Shown: positions 7,900 to 18,088 of the stretch, piece after piece
Layout: the number at the start of each line of letters is the position of its first letter
How positions within the stretch are numbered: the stretch's first letter is position 1
Source: Dichotomicrobium thermohalophilum
GTDB lineage: Bacteria > Pseudomonadota > Alphaproteobacteria > Rhizobiales > Rhodomicrobiaceae
Direction of reading: 5' to 3'
DNA length: 64,000 nucleotides
Assembly (NCBI RefSeq): GCF_003550175.1
Contig: NZ_QXDF01000001.1
Location: forward strand, 1,884,501 to 1,948,500
Program-made: the position numbers and the translations under genes
Notes under the pieces: generated by a model
What the model was told of the DNA's origin: nothing
The model's input: only the letters and a program-made list of their open reading frames with translations
Databases searched by the model: none

Positions 7900-8379
7900 A
7901 TGAGGCGTTTTGATCTGACCCCCCTGTACAAGTCGACCGTCGGTTTCGACCATGTTGCGTCCATACTGGAGCAGCTGGCCTCCGCAGACACGGATAACGG
8001 CTATCCGCCCTATAACATAGAGCGCGTGGACGAGAATAACTACCGCATCACGATGGCGGTGGCCGGGTTCTCGGAAGACGACCTCGACATCGAGGTCCGC
8101 GAAGGCATGCTCCGCGTGGCCGGGACCAAGCCGGAGAAGGAGCAGGAGGACTCCGACACGGTATTCCTGCATCGCGGTATCGCCTCGCGCAATTTCGAGC
8201 GCCGGTTCCGGCTGGCCGAGTATGTCGAGGTCAGCTCTGCGAAGCTGGAGAACGGCCTGCTCCACATCGACCTGCGGCGCGAACTGCCTGATGCGATGAA
8301 ACCGCGCAAGATCGAGATTGCGACCGGCAACGGTCAGTCGCACAAGACGATCGAGGCGCAGCCGGATCAGGTCAACTGA
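7900..8379 (+). CDS. Small heat-shock protein Hsp20/IbpA family
   Basis: 159 aa. An alpha-crystallin domain spans about residues 35-130. It includes PPYNIERVDENNYRITMAVAG, the family motif for class A rhizobial sHsps, and ends in LENGLLHIDLRRELPD. Such proteins hold unfolding clients in an ATP-independent way in the cytosol. The ATG at 7900 follows AAGGAGG. The frame is open to 7786, but that part is the thermometer leader. Control is likely through RpoH plus the RNA thermometer. Confidence 0.93.
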   Translation: MRRFDLTPLYKSTVGFDHVASILEQLASADTDNGYPPYNIERVDENNYRITMAVAGFSEDDLDIEVREGMLRVAGTKPEKEQEDSDTVFLHRGIASRNFERRFRLAEYVEVSSAKLENGLLHIDLRRELPDAMKPRKIEIATGNGQSHKTIEAQPDQVN

Positions 8380-8466
8380 CGCGCGCCGCAGTGCCCGGCA
8401 CGCGCATGGGGCGGGGGCCTTCGCGGTCTCCGCCTTTTATATTGCCCGGCCCGAAGCCGGGCGGAC

Positions 8467-8496
8467 AAAAAAGCGCCGGTCCTGCTCGACCGGCGC
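8467..8496 (-). terminator. Terminator of the iscR-suf operon
   Basis: Read on the minus strand, a perfect 9-bp stem (GCGCCGGTC with GACCGGCGC, 6-nt loop) is followed by six T. It lies 28 nt beyond the sufA stop. An adjoining GCCCGGC/GCCGGGC stem at 8443-8461 may also stop hsp20 transcripts from the other side. Confidence 0.85.
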
Positions 8497-8523
8497 GACT
8501 TCAGATCGCAACTTCGCCGTCGC

Positions 8524-8916
8524 TTAGCGGGTGTCCGCACCTTCAGCCACACCCGCCTCCGCAGCCGGCTGGATTTCTACGGATTCGCCGCAGCCACAGG
8601 CACTCGTCTGGTTCGGATTGTTGAACACGAAACCGGATGACAATTTGCCCTCCTCATAGTCCATTTCTGTGCCCAGCAGAAACAGAACCGCCTGCGGTTC
8701 GATCAGGAGCTTCACTCCCTTCTCCTCGATCACCTCGTCCATCGGGCCGATCTCGGTGGCGTAGTCCATCGTGTATTCCATTCCGGCGCAGCCACCCTTC
8801 TTCAGCCCGACGCGCACGCCGGCCACAGGCTTGTCGCTGGCTTCGATGATCTCCGACAGGCGCTTGGCTGCCGCGTCCGTGAGGGTCATCACTTTGAGAG
8901 GTGTCGCGCTTGCCAT
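8524..8916 (-). CDS. sufA: A-type Fe-S carrier SufA/IscA
   Basis: 130 aa. The three conserved Cys of the HesB/IscA family are present: C43 in KKGGCAGMEY, and C107 and C109 in SACGCGES. The protein holds and hands on a 2Fe-2S or 4Fe-4S cluster. It is the last gene of the suf operon, just before the terminator. The tail after the CGC motif is about 20 residues longer than usual and Ala/Glu-rich. Confidence 0.92.
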   Translation of the reverse strand: MASATPLKVMTLTDAAAKRLSEIIEASDKPVAGVRVGLKKGGCAGMEYTMDYATEIGPMDEVIEEKGVKLLIEPQAVLFLLGTEMDYEEGKLSSGFVFNNPNQTSACGCGESVEIQPAAEAGVAEGADTR

Positions 8917-9016
8917 CGGTTACTGTCCATTCGCTTGGTCATGTTTCACCGTCAAGTATGGGATAACATGACGGCATTGCCAACCCGTGCCCGATCACGA
9001 GTGGAGCCGGACCCGG

Positions 9017-9436
9017 TTAAACCATGCCCAGCATCATCTGCGCCTCTTCAGACATGCGCGTCATGTCCCAGGGCGGGTCGAAGGTCAGTTCGACCTTGGC
9101 GCCGCTGACGCCGGGCACCGCGCTCACCGCATTCTCCACCCAGACCGGCATCTCGCCCGCCACGGGGCAGCCGGGCGCGGTCAGCGTCATCAGCACCTTG
9201 ACCATCCGGTCATCCTCGATCTCGACCCGGTAGATCAGGCCCAGCTCGTAAATATCCACCGGGATTTCCGGGTCATAGACGGTCTTGAGCGCCGCGATGA
9301 TGTCCGCACTCATCCGCTCCAGTTCGTCCTTTGGGATCGCGGATTCCGGCTCGCCCGCGCCTTCGGCTGCCGGCGCATCACCCTCGCTCGCCTGCTTGGC
9401 TTCCATCTCCGCGGCTTCGGTTGTCCAATCGTTCAT
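9017..9436 (-). CDS. sufT: SUF-associated DUF59/MIP18 family protein (SufT-like)
   Basis: 139 aa. The DUF59 core reads TVYDPEIPVDIYELGLIYRV and then LTAPGCPVAGEMP, holding the conserved Cys. A low-complexity Ala/Glu N-terminus of about 35 residues precedes it. These proteins help mature Fe-S clusters; the precise step differs between species. It lies between sufS and sufA, 12 nt after the sufS stop. Confidence 0.88.
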   Translation of the reverse strand: MNDWTTEAAEMEAKQASEGDAPAAEGAGEPESAIPKDELERMSADIIAALKTVYDPEIPVDIYELGLIYRVEIEDDRMVKVLMTLTAPGCPVAGEMPVWVENAVSAVPGVSGAKVELTFDPPWDMTRMSEEAQMMLGMV

Positions 9437-9448
9437 GTCATCGCTCCC

Positions 9449-10720
9449 TTACGCGAAAAACTTCTGCGCGCGCGTGATCGCCTCGGCCAGCGCGTCGACC
9501 TCTTCCATCGTGTTGTAGACCGCGAAGGACGCGCGGCAGGTCGCGTTGACGCCGAAGCGCGCCATCAGCGGCTCGGCGCAATGGTGCCCGGCGCGCACCG
9601 CCACGCCCGAACGGTCCATGATGGTCGCCATGTCGTGGGCGTGCGCATCCTTCATTTCGAATGACAGAATGGCACCCTTGCCCGGCGCTTCGCCGATGAT
9701 GCGCAGCGAATTGATGCCCCTGAGGCGTTCGTGAGCGTAGGCGCAGAGCCGGTTCTCATGCTCGGCGATCCGCTCGCGGCCCAGCGCCATCATGTATTCC
9801 AGCGCAGCGCCCAGCCCGATCACCTGTGCGATCGGCGGCGTGCCCGCCTCGAACTTGTAGGGCGGCGCGCCATAAGTGACCTGATCCGTCGACACCGACT
9901 CGATCATCTCGCCGCCGCCCATGAAGGGGGGCATCGTCTCCAGATGCTCGCGCTTGCCGTAAAGCACGCCGACGCCGGATGGTCCATACACTTTGTGTCC
10001 GGTGAACACGTAGAAATCACAGCCGATATCCTGCACATCCACGGGCATATGTACTGCCCCCTGGCTGCCATCCACCAGCACCGGGATGCCGCGTTCATGC
10101 GCGATGCGCGTGACCTCCTTCACCGGGACGACGGTGCCGAGCACATTCGACATATGCGTAATCGCGACCATCTTGGTGCGCGGGCTCAGTGCCTTCTCGA
10201 ACTCTTCCAGGCTGAACGAGCCATCATCTCCGACCGGCACCCAGGTGAGCTTTGCGCCCCTGCGCTCGCGGTGATAATGCCACGGCACGATGTTCGAGTG
10301 GTGCTCCATGATGGTGAGCACGATCTCGTCACCCTGCCCGATGCGCATCCCGCCGAAGGACTGCGCAACGAGATTAAGCGCCGCGGTGGCGTTGCTGGTG
10401 AAAATAATCTCGTTGCTCGACGGCGCATTCAGGAACTTCGCCGCGATGCCCCGGGCGTTCTCATAAGCGTCAGTCGCGGCATTGCTCAGATAGTGCAAGC
10501 CGCGATGGACGTTGGCGTATTCCTGCGAGTAGACGTGCTGCAACTTGTCCAGCACCGCTTTCGGCTTTTGCGCCGAGGCGGCGTTGTCCAGGTAAACCAG
10601 CGGCTTGCCATAGACCTCCCGCGCGAGGATCGGGAAATCCTCCCTGATCTTCGCCGGATCGATCGGCCCGGCCGCCTCCGGTGTCGCCTCGTCTTTCGGC
10701 AGGGTATTCGCCTGGTCCAT
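9449..10720 (-). CDS. sufS: Cysteine desulfurase SufS
   Basis: 423 aa, PLP-dependent. Removes sulfur from cysteine and supplies it to the SufBCD scaffold. The PLP Lys lies in FTGHKVYGPSG (about K243), and the persulfide Cys in RAGHHCAEPLM (about C381), the class II pattern. ITHMSNVLG and VDGSQGAVH are the other cofactor-binding blocks. The ATG is preceded directly by an in-frame GTG; the ATG is preferred. A short low-complexity N-terminal extension precedes the catalytic fold. Confidence 0.95.
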   Translation of the reverse strand: MDQANTLPKDEATPEAAGPIDPAKIREDFPILAREVYGKPLVYLDNAASAQKPKAVLDKLQHVYSQEYANVHRGLHYLSNAATDAYENARGIAAKFLNAPSSNEIIFTSNATAALNLVAQSFGGMRIGQGDEIVLTIMEHHSNIVPWHYHRERRGAKLTWVPVGDDGSFSLEEFEKALSPRTKMVAITHMSNVLGTVVPVKEVTRIAHERGIPVLVDGSQGAVHMPVDVQDIGCDFYVFTGHKVYGPSGVGVLYGKREHLETMPPFMGGGEMIESVSTDQVTYGAPPYKFEAGTPPIAQVIGLGAALEYMMALGRERIAEHENRLCAYAHERLRGINSLRIIGEAPGKGAILSFEMKDAHAHDMATIMDRSGVAVRAGHHCAEPLMARFGVNATCRASFAVYNTMEEVDALAEAITRAQKFFA

Positions 10721-10737
10721 CACGGCTTTCCTAACTT

Positions 10738-12090
10738 CTAGGCGCTCGCATCCACGGAGCCGCGCAGCCAGTCCGCGGTCCGGGCAGTGAGCGCCTCCTT
10801 CAGCGCCTCGTTCTCGATGCCGTCGAACACTTCGTCGACGAAGGCGGCGATCAGCAGCGCCCGGGCTTCGGCTTGCGGAATGCCGCGCGCCAGCAGATAG
10901 AACATCGCTTCCTCATCGAGGTGGCCCGACGTCGAGCCGTGCCCGCAGACCACGTCGTCCGCGTAAATCTCCAGCTCGGGCTTGGAGTCAAACTCCGCCT
11001 CATCCGAGAGGAGCAGCGCGTTGGCCATCTGCTTGCCGTCGGTCTTCTGCGCCCCGGGATGCACATGCACCTTCGCCTGAAACACCGAGCGCGCCTTGTC
11101 GTCCAATACGGATTTCACAAGTTCGCGGCTCATGCATTCCGGTACGGCGTGCTCGATCACCATCGTGGTATCGAAGTGCTGCGCATCACGACCAAGGCAC
11201 ACGCCATTGACGGCGGCCGAAGCGCCCTCCCCGGCATAACGCAGGAACACCTGGTTGCGCGTCAGCTCGCCCCCCACGTTGACATGCGTGGCGCGGTAAT
11301 TCGCACCGGCTTCCAGCCGCAGATTCCAGCTCGCCAAGTGGGTCGAGGCCTTGTTTTCGTCCTGCACCTTCAGATGCTCGATCTGCGCGCCTTCATTAGC
11401 CAGCAGTTCGGTCATCGTGAAGGTGTGGAACGCCGTGTCGTTCAAGCTCGCATAATGCTCGACGATCGTGGCCTCGGCGCCCTTTTCCACGCGGATAAGG
11501 TTGCGCGTCGCGATACGGCCCGGCTGATCGCCCGTGGTGACATTCACCAGATGGATCGGCTTGGCCGCCGCGCCGTTCGCCGGGGCCGTGATGCGGATCA
11601 CCGCGCCGTCGGTCATGAAGGCCGTGGCGAGGTTTGCAACCGTTTCAGGGTCCTTAGGGTTCACCTGGCCGAACATCTCGTCGAACCAGTCCGGACGGCT
11701 TTCCAGCGCCTCTGACAGGGTCATCACCTGCACGTTCGGCGCGTCGATCGCCTGCATGGGCTGGTGATAGCCATTCACGAACACGACCACATGCGCATCG
11801 AGTGCGTCGAAGTGCCCGCGGGCGCGCACAAGTTCGGCCTCGCTGATGCCGTCGGTCCTCGGGGCCGGCGCAAAAGCCTCGCGCATCCGCGCGCGCAGGT
11901 CGGTGTATTTCCACTCTTCCACGCGCCGGTGCGGCAGGCCGCTGCGGGCGAACGCCCCGATGGCCTGCTCGCGCAGTTGACGAACCCGCGCGTCGCTCTC
12001 CTGCGCGATACGCTGCTCGAAGGAACGCAGGAGGTCGGCCTCGGCCGGCGAATGATCTTCTGTCACGCGCACTGGCGTTTCGATATTCAT
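10738..12090 (-). CDS. sufD: Fe-S scaffold protein SufD
   Basis: 450 aa. The SufBD core domain is recognisable from VFQAKVHVHPGAQKTDGKQ and LLSDEAEFDSKPELEIYADDVVCGHGSTSG, which carries the His and Cys shared with SufB. SufD pairs with SufB and SufC in the cytosolic cluster-building complex. The ATG at 12090 has GGAG at good spacing; an ATG four codons earlier touches the sufC stop and lacks a ribosome site. sufS follows 17 nt later. Confidence 0.94.
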   Translation of the reverse strand: MNIETPVRVTEDHSPAEADLLRSFEQRIAQESDARVRQLREQAIGAFARSGLPHRRVEEWKYTDLRARMREAFAPAPRTDGISEAELVRARGHFDALDAHVVVFVNGYHQPMQAIDAPNVQVMTLSEALESRPDWFDEMFGQVNPKDPETVANLATAFMTDGAVIRITAPANGAAAKPIHLVNVTTGDQPGRIATRNLIRVEKGAEATIVEHYASLNDTAFHTFTMTELLANEGAQIEHLKVQDENKASTHLASWNLRLEAGANYRATHVNVGGELTRNQVFLRYAGEGASAAVNGVCLGRDAQHFDTTMVIEHAVPECMSRELVKSVLDDKARSVFQAKVHVHPGAQKTDGKQMANALLLSDEAEFDSKPELEIYADDVVCGHGSTSGHLDEEAMFYLLARGIPQAEARALLIAAFVDEVFDGIENEALKEALTARTADWLRGSVDASA

Positions 12091-12102
12091 CGCTGGCTCC
12101 AT

Positions 12103-12858
12103 TTACGCGGCCTGTTCCCCGTAAGCGGCATAGCCGGACTTCTCCAGCTCCAGCGCCAGTTCCTTGTCGCCCGAGCGCGCGATCTTGCCGTTGATGAGCA
12201 CATGGACATGATCCGGCACGATGTAGTCGAGCAGGCGCTGATAGTGGGTGATGAGCAGGATCGCCCGGTCCGGGTCGCGCAGCTTGTTCACACCGTCGGC
12301 CACGATACGCACCGCGTCGATGTCCAGGCCGGAGTCGGTCTCGTCCAGCACGCACAGGCCCGGCTCCAGCAACGACATCTGAAGAATCTCAAACCGCTTC
12401 TTCTCGCCGCCGGAGAAGCCCGAGTTCACCGGGCGCTTGAGCATGTCCATCGAGATGCCGAGATCGCTCGCCTTCTCGCGCACCAGCTTCATGAAATCCG
12501 GTGTGCTCATCTCGGCTTCGTCGTTCGCCTTGCGGTGAGCGTTGACCGCCGTTCGCAGGAAGGTCATCGAGCCGACGCCGGGGATTTCAAGCGGATACTG
12601 GAACGCAAGGAACACGCCAGCGCGGGCGCGCTCATCCGGCTCCATTTCCAGCAGGTCCTCACCGTTCCAGAGGATCTGGCCTTCGGTAACCTCGTAGTCC
12701 TCCTTGCCGGCCAGCACATACGCCAGCGTGGACTTGCCCGAGCCATTCGGGCCCATGATCGCGTGCACCTGCCCCTTCGGCACGGTGAGGTCGAGGCCGC
12801 GGATGATCTCCGCGTCTTCCTCGGCGATCTTCACGTGCACGTTCTTGATCTCAAGCAT
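12103..12858 (-). CDS. sufC: SUF system ATPase SufC
   Basis: 251 aa ABC-type ATPase that drives the SufBCD scaffold. Walker A is GPNGSGKSTL, the signature is GFSGGEKKR, and Walker B plus catalytic residues are LCVLDETDSGLD. The start MLEIKNVHVKI is chosen over an ATG 15 codons upstream because it matches the family's beginning and follows AAGGAAG. A strong inverted repeat lies in the 108-nt gap to sufB. Confidence 0.95.
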   Translation of the reverse strand: MLEIKNVHVKIAEEDAEIIRGLDLTVPKGQVHAIMGPNGSGKSTLAYVLAGKEDYEVTEGQILWNGEDLLEMEPDERARAGVFLAFQYPLEIPGVGSMTFLRTAVNAHRKANDEAEMSTPDFMKLVREKASDLGISMDMLKRPVNSGFSGGEKKRFEILQMSLLEPGLCVLDETDSGLDIDAVRIVADGVNKLRDPDRAILLITHYQRLLDYIVPDHVHVLINGKIARSGDKELALELEKSGYAAYGEQAA

Positions 12859-12927
12859 TATCGTCGTTCTTCCTTGTTTCCCGTCTCGTCGATGCTCTGC
12901 CAATCCCGGGCGCGGCCTCGGGCAGAT

Positions 12928-12954
12928 GGATGCCCGGAACGCATCCGGGCATCC
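12928..12954 (-). repeat. Intercistronic inverted repeat between sufB and sufC
   Basis: A perfect 10-bp stem, GGATGCCCGG with CCGGGCATCC, surrounds a 7-nt loop. No T-run follows, so it is not a classical terminator. It resembles REP-type palindromes that stabilise or tune segments of an mRNA. No second copy was noticed in the window. Confidence 0.6.
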
Positions 12955-12966
12955 CGCACAGGCTGA

Positions 12967-14478
<1,512 letters not shown>

Positions 14479-14553
14479 GTCACTACTCCTGTCAGTTGCC
14501 GTTGTCCGTTATGAACCTGCTGTTGCTCGGTTCCCAAGTCATTTTGGGCGGCT

Positions 14554-15735
14554 TCAGGCGGCCGCCGATTCATGTTTTCGCCGTTCGTAGATCGCCTGCC
14601 AGGCGCTCAGAAACCGCTCGACCTCCGCATCCGTCGAGGACCACCCCAGGCTGATACGGATGGCGCCGGAAGCGGTTTCGTTGTCCAGCCCCATCGCATC
14701 GAGCACATGGCTGCGCTCCACCTTGCCGGAGGAGCAGGCCGAGCCGGCGCTCACTGCGATGCCTTCGAGATCCATGGCGATGACCAGCGTCTCGCCGTGC
14801 AGGCCGGGCACCGCCACGCAGGTGGTGTTCGGCAGGCGCGACGCGTTCTCCGCCGCAATCCAGGCGTCGGCCGCGATGCGCTTCAGTTCCCTCTCCAGCC
14901 GGTCGCGCAGCGGCTGTACCGCACCGATGCCGTCACCGGTCTGAAGGTCGCGTTGCACTGCTTCAGCCGCCGCGCCGAACCCGGCGATCGCCGGGAAATT
15001 CTCTGTGCCTGCGCGGCGTCCGCGCTCCTGCCCGCCGCCATGCATCACAGGCACGGGGTTGTGCAGCTCGTCGCGGACAATGATCAACGCGCCCGCCCCC
15101 TTTGGTCCACCGAACTTGTGCGCCGAGACGCTGACCAGATCCGCGCCGAGCGCGCTCACATCCATCGGCACGCGGCCCACTGACTGAACGGCGTCACAAT
15201 GTAAAATCCCGCCCGCCGCGCGCACGATTTCACCCAGTTCGGCAGTTGGCTGGATAGCGCCGGTCTCGTTGTTCGCGCTCATGACCGAAACCATGAACGG
15301 CGCACCGTCCCCTCGGCTGATCAGCTCTTTCGCAGCGTCCAGATCGACCACGCCATCGGCCGTCACGGGCAGGCGCGTGATCTGCTGCGCATCGAATCCA
15401 CCGCCTTGATATGCCGATGGATGCTCGATTGCGGAGGTGAACAGCCGCGCCTTCTCCGGCGCATAGCCCGGCAGCTTGCTGAGCCACTCCGGGGCGAGCG
15501 CCAGGACATTCGACTCGGTGCCACCGCTGGTGAAAACGACCTGCGCGGTATCCGCACCGCATAGCCGCGCCACCTGCTCGCGCGCATCCTCGATCGCCGC
15601 CCGCGCCGCGCGTCCTTCGGCATGAACCGACGAAGCGTTACCGACGAGGTCGAACGCACGCATCATCGCTTCGCGCGCTTCAGGGCGCAGCGGAGAAGAG
15701 GCGTTGTGATCGAAGTAGCACCGAGCCCGGATCAT
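14554..15735 (-). CDS. Cysteine desulfurase, IscS/NifS type (second desulfurase of the operon)
   Basis: 393 aa. The PLP Lys is K207 in VSVSAHKFGGPKG, and the catalytic Cys is C334 in the SAGSACSSGKVERSHVL loop, the long flexible class I loop that differs from SufS. The start ATG overlaps the iscR stop by 4 nt, so the two are translationally coupled. It may supply sulfur to the Suf scaffold or to tRNA thiolation. Having both a class I and a class II enzyme in one suf operon is usual in this group. Confidence 0.9.
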   Translation of the reverse strand: MIRARCYFDHNASSPLRPEAREAMMRAFDLVGNASSVHAEGRAARAAIEDAREQVARLCGADTAQVVFTSGGTESNVLALAPEWLSKLPGYAPEKARLFTSAIEHPSAYQGGGFDAQQITRLPVTADGVVDLDAAKELISRGDGAPFMVSVMSANNETGAIQPTAELGEIVRAAGGILHCDAVQSVGRVPMDVSALGADLVSVSAHKFGGPKGAGALIIVRDELHNPVPVMHGGGQERGRRAGTENFPAIAGFGAAAEAVQRDLQTGDGIGAVQPLRDRLERELKRIAADAWIAAENASRLPNTTCVAVPGLHGETLVIAMDLEGIAVSAGSACSSGKVERSHVLDAMGLDNETASGAIRISLGWSSTDAEVERFLSAWQAIYERRKHESAAA

Positions 15736-16214
15736 TCAGCCGTCACCCCTTCGAGCTTTGCGCAGGCATCCACCGACGGCGAGAACACGCTGTCCTTGAG
15801 GACAAGATCGCCGTCGAGCACGTCGCGCAGCGTCACGGTCTGGAGAAACAGCAAGATGTGATCGCCGAGCGCCCGCCAGAGATCATGCGTCAGACATCTG
15901 CCCTTGTTGCCGATGCAGGCGATCTCGCTGCCGCTGATGCAACGCGTCATCTTGATCGGCTCATCGACCGCATTCATGATCTCCGAGACAAAAATCTCTT
16001 CCGGCCGACGCGAGAGCCGATATCCGCCACCCGGCCCGCGCGCCGATGTCACAAGCCCGGCGCGGCGCAGCTTGGTGAACAACTGCTCCAGATAAGCCAA
16101 TGAAATCTGCTGCTTTTCGGCAATCGAGGCCAGGCGGATCGGACTATCCGACGATCGCGATGCCAGATCGACCATCGCCATTACGGCGTAACGCCCTTTC
16201 GTGCTGAGCTGCAT
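15732..16214 (-). CDS. iscR: Rrf2-family Fe-S regulator, IscR-like
   Basis: 160 aa. An N-terminal winged helix (MQLSTKGRYAVMAMVDLA, then ISLAYLEQLFTKLRRAGLV) is followed by RGPGGGYRL. Three Cys at about 92, 100 and 107 (TRCISGSEIACIGNKGRC) are placed to bind a 2Fe-2S cluster as in IscR, with slightly longer spacing than in E. coli. It heads the suf operon and lies 175 nt from an IscR-type operator over its own promoter, so feedback by cluster status is likely. Confidence 0.92.
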   Translation of the reverse strand: MQLSTKGRYAVMAMVDLASRSSDSPIRLASIAEKQQISLAYLEQLFTKLRRAGLVTSARGPGGGYRLSRRPEEIFVSEIMNAVDEPIKMTRCISGSEIACIGNKGRCLTHDLWRALGDHILLFLQTVTLRDVLDGDLVLKDSVFSPSVDACAKLEGVTAE

Positions 16215-16380
16215 GGCCTAAAAACTCCCGTTGAAACGCAGCGCCCCGTAATTTCATAGAAAGGACAGCCGGTTCGCTGCGACATAACAATTCAAATTCC
16301 TAACGTCCTCATGCTACACACGCAGCGCGCGCTCAGACACGGTACAGGAAATCGGAGTGTTTTGAAACGTTCTAAACCGA

Positions 16381-16413
16381 CAGATAAATTATCTGAGTGG
16401 TGTAGTCAAGTAT
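16381..16413 (-). promoter_or_regulatory. iscR-suf promoter with IscR type-1 operator
   Basis: On the minus strand TTGACT (16404-16409) and TATCTG (16381-16386) form -35 and -10 boxes with a 17-bp spacer. Overlaying them on the plus strand, 16389-16413 fits the E. coli type-1 IscR consensus: the right half TAGTCAAGTAT is a full match and the left half TTATCTGAGTG matches at 9 of 11 positions or slightly fewer. A perfect 15-nt palindrome, CAGATAAATTATCTG (16381-16395), overlaps the -10. The rest of the 328-nt gap 16215-16542 shows no gene; the long iscR leader of about 160 nt has no clear fold. Confidence 0.65.
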
Positions 16414-16542
16414 CTTGGCGCGCGGGCACGCCCCAGCAAGATGCGCGGCCGTTAGCGGAGAAAATGTCGCAGTGCCGCGTACTTGCGCCGCCGGATGCAC
16501 TCTGCTCCCGACAAGAAACCGCTTGGACAAGAACGGTCTCTC

Positions 16543-17199
16543 ATGCCTGAAGTCATCATCAACGGTCCCGCCGGGCGTCTCGAAGGCCGCTACCACCATG
16601 AGCCGGCTGCCGATTCGCCGATCGCGCTGATCCTGCACCCGCACCCGCAGTTCGGCGGGACGATGAATAACCCCATCGTGTATCACCTGTATTACGCCTT
16701 CGCCCGGCGTGGCTTTTCAGTGCTGCGCATCAACTTCCGCGGCGTGGGGCGCAGTCAGGGTTTGTTCGACAACGGCCCCGGCGAGCTGTCAGACGCCGCG
16801 ACGGCGCTTGACTGGCTCCAGGTCTACAATCCGGATGCACGGTCCTGTTGGATCGCAGGCGTGTCGTTCGGCGCGTGGATCTCCATGCAACTCCTGATGC
16901 GCCGGCCAGAGATCGCCGGCTTCATCTCTGTCGCACCGCCGGCCAATCTTTACGACTTCAGCTTCCTGGCGCCCTGCCCGTCCTCCGGGCTGATCGTGAA
17001 TGGCGACATGGACCGCGTGGCGCCTCCGGAAGCGGTGCGCAGCCTCGTGAACAAGCTGAAAAGCCAAAAGGGCATCTCGATCACGCACGAGGTCGTCCAC
17101 GGTGCCAACCACTTCTTTGAGGACAAGCTCGACGAGCTGATGGATGAGGTGATCGGGCCGTATCTGGACGAGGCGACCGGACAGGCCGCCAGCGCCTAA
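16543..17199 (+). CDS. Alpha/beta hydrolase (dienelactone-hydrolase-like)
   Basis: 218 aa. HPHPQFGGTMNNPIVY near the N-terminus, NFRGVGRSQG, and the nucleophile elbow AGVSFGAWI define a small-substrate alpha/beta hydrolase family found throughout Alphaproteobacteria. GDMDRVAPP and the His of HGANHFFEDKL complete the expected triad. There is no signal peptide, so it is cytosolic; the substrate is unknown. It diverges from the iscR promoter and ends 7 nt before gluQRS. Confidence 0.8.
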   Translation: MPEVIINGPAGRLEGRYHHEPAADSPIALILHPHPQFGGTMNNPIVYHLYYAFARRGFSVLRINFRGVGRSQGLFDNGPGELSDAATALDWLQVYNPDARSCWIAGVSFGAWISMQLLMRRPEIAGFISVAPPANLYDFSFLAPCPSSGLIVNGDMDRVAPPEAVRSLVNKLKSQKGISITHEVVHGANHFFEDKLDELMDEVIGPYLDEATGQAASA

Positions 17200-17206
17200 G
17201 TCGACC

Positions 17207-18088
17207 ATGGCGACAACCGAGGAAGCCCGTCCGGCGATCCGCTTCGCCCCCAGCCCGAACGGCCGGCTGCATCTGGGCCACGCCTATTCGGCGCTGCTCG
17301 CACATGACACGGCGCGAGCGATTGGCGCGCGCTTTCTGCTGCGCATCGACGACATCGACACCGCGCGCTGCACGCCGGAATTCGAACAGGCGATCTATGA
17401 CGACCTGGCCTGGCTGGGACTGTCGTGGGAAACGCCCGTGCGGCGGCAGTCCGAGCATTTCTCGACGTATCGGCAGGCCGCAGAAGAGTTGGGCGCGCGC
17501 GGCTTGCTCTATCCGTGCTTCGCCACCCGCAAGGAGATCGCCGAGACGGTCGCCCGGGTCGCCAAACCCGCTTTCGACCCGGACGGCGCGCCGCTCTACC
17601 CCGGCCTCTACCGCAATGCCAATCCAGAAAAGGTCGCGCAGCTCATGGCCGAGGGCCGCCCCTATGCGCTGCGGCTGGACATGGCGCGGGCGCGCGATGC
17701 GGTGGGCCCTGCGGCGCTTACCTATCGCGTCTTTGATCTTCACGGCGGCGCGCGCGAATGCCTTGCAAGGCCGGAGCGGTGGGGCGACGCGGTCATCGTG
17801 CGCAAGGATACGCCGACGAGCTATCACCTCGCGAACGTGATCGACGACGCGCTGCAAGGCATCACACACGTCATCCGCGGGACCGACCTGGAAGCGGCGA
17901 CGGACCTGCACGTCCTGCTCCAGCGCCTGCTCGGCCTGCCGACGCCCGCCTATCACCATCACCGGCTGATCCTGGACGAGAGCGGGCGGAAGCTGTCGAA
18001 AAGCGCGGGCGACCTGAGCCTTGCAGCGTTGCGCGAGCACGGCGCTACGCCGGAGCAAATTCGCTGTATGGTGGGGCTGGCTAGCTGA
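17207..18088 (+). CDS. gluQ: Glutamyl-Q tRNA(Asp) synthetase
   Basis: 293 aa, a truncated GluRS-like class I synthetase without the anticodon-binding domain. It loads Glu onto queuosine of tRNA-Asp. The HIGH motif is HLGH in NGRLHLGHAYS and the KMSKS motif is KLSKS. RFAPSPNG and LLRIDDID bind Glu and ATP. The zinc site looks degraded: only one Cys remains in YPCFATRKEI, where the family has C-x-C, and the later Cys is replaced (YPGLYRN). The 3' end overlaps the convergent amidase gene by 8 nt. Confidence 0.92.
   Translation: MATTEEARPAIRFAPSPNGRLHLGHAYSALLAHDTARAIGARFLLRIDDIDTARCTPEFEQAIYDDLAWLGLSWETPVRRQSEHFSTYRQAAEELGARGLLYPCFATRKEIAETVARVAKPAFDPDGAPLYPGLYRNANPEKVAQLMAEGRPYALRLDMARARDAVGPAALTYRVFDLHGGARECLARPERWGDAVIVRKDTPTSYHLANVIDDALQGITHVIRGTDLEAATDLHVLLQRLLGLPTPAYHHHRLILDESGRKLSKSAGDLSLAALREHGATPEQIRCMVGLAS

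Noticed and set aside
7710-7991. Upstream extension of the secreted protein gene to 262 aa
   Set aside because: That part is antisense to the hsp20 leader and start; the signal peptide begins at 7709.
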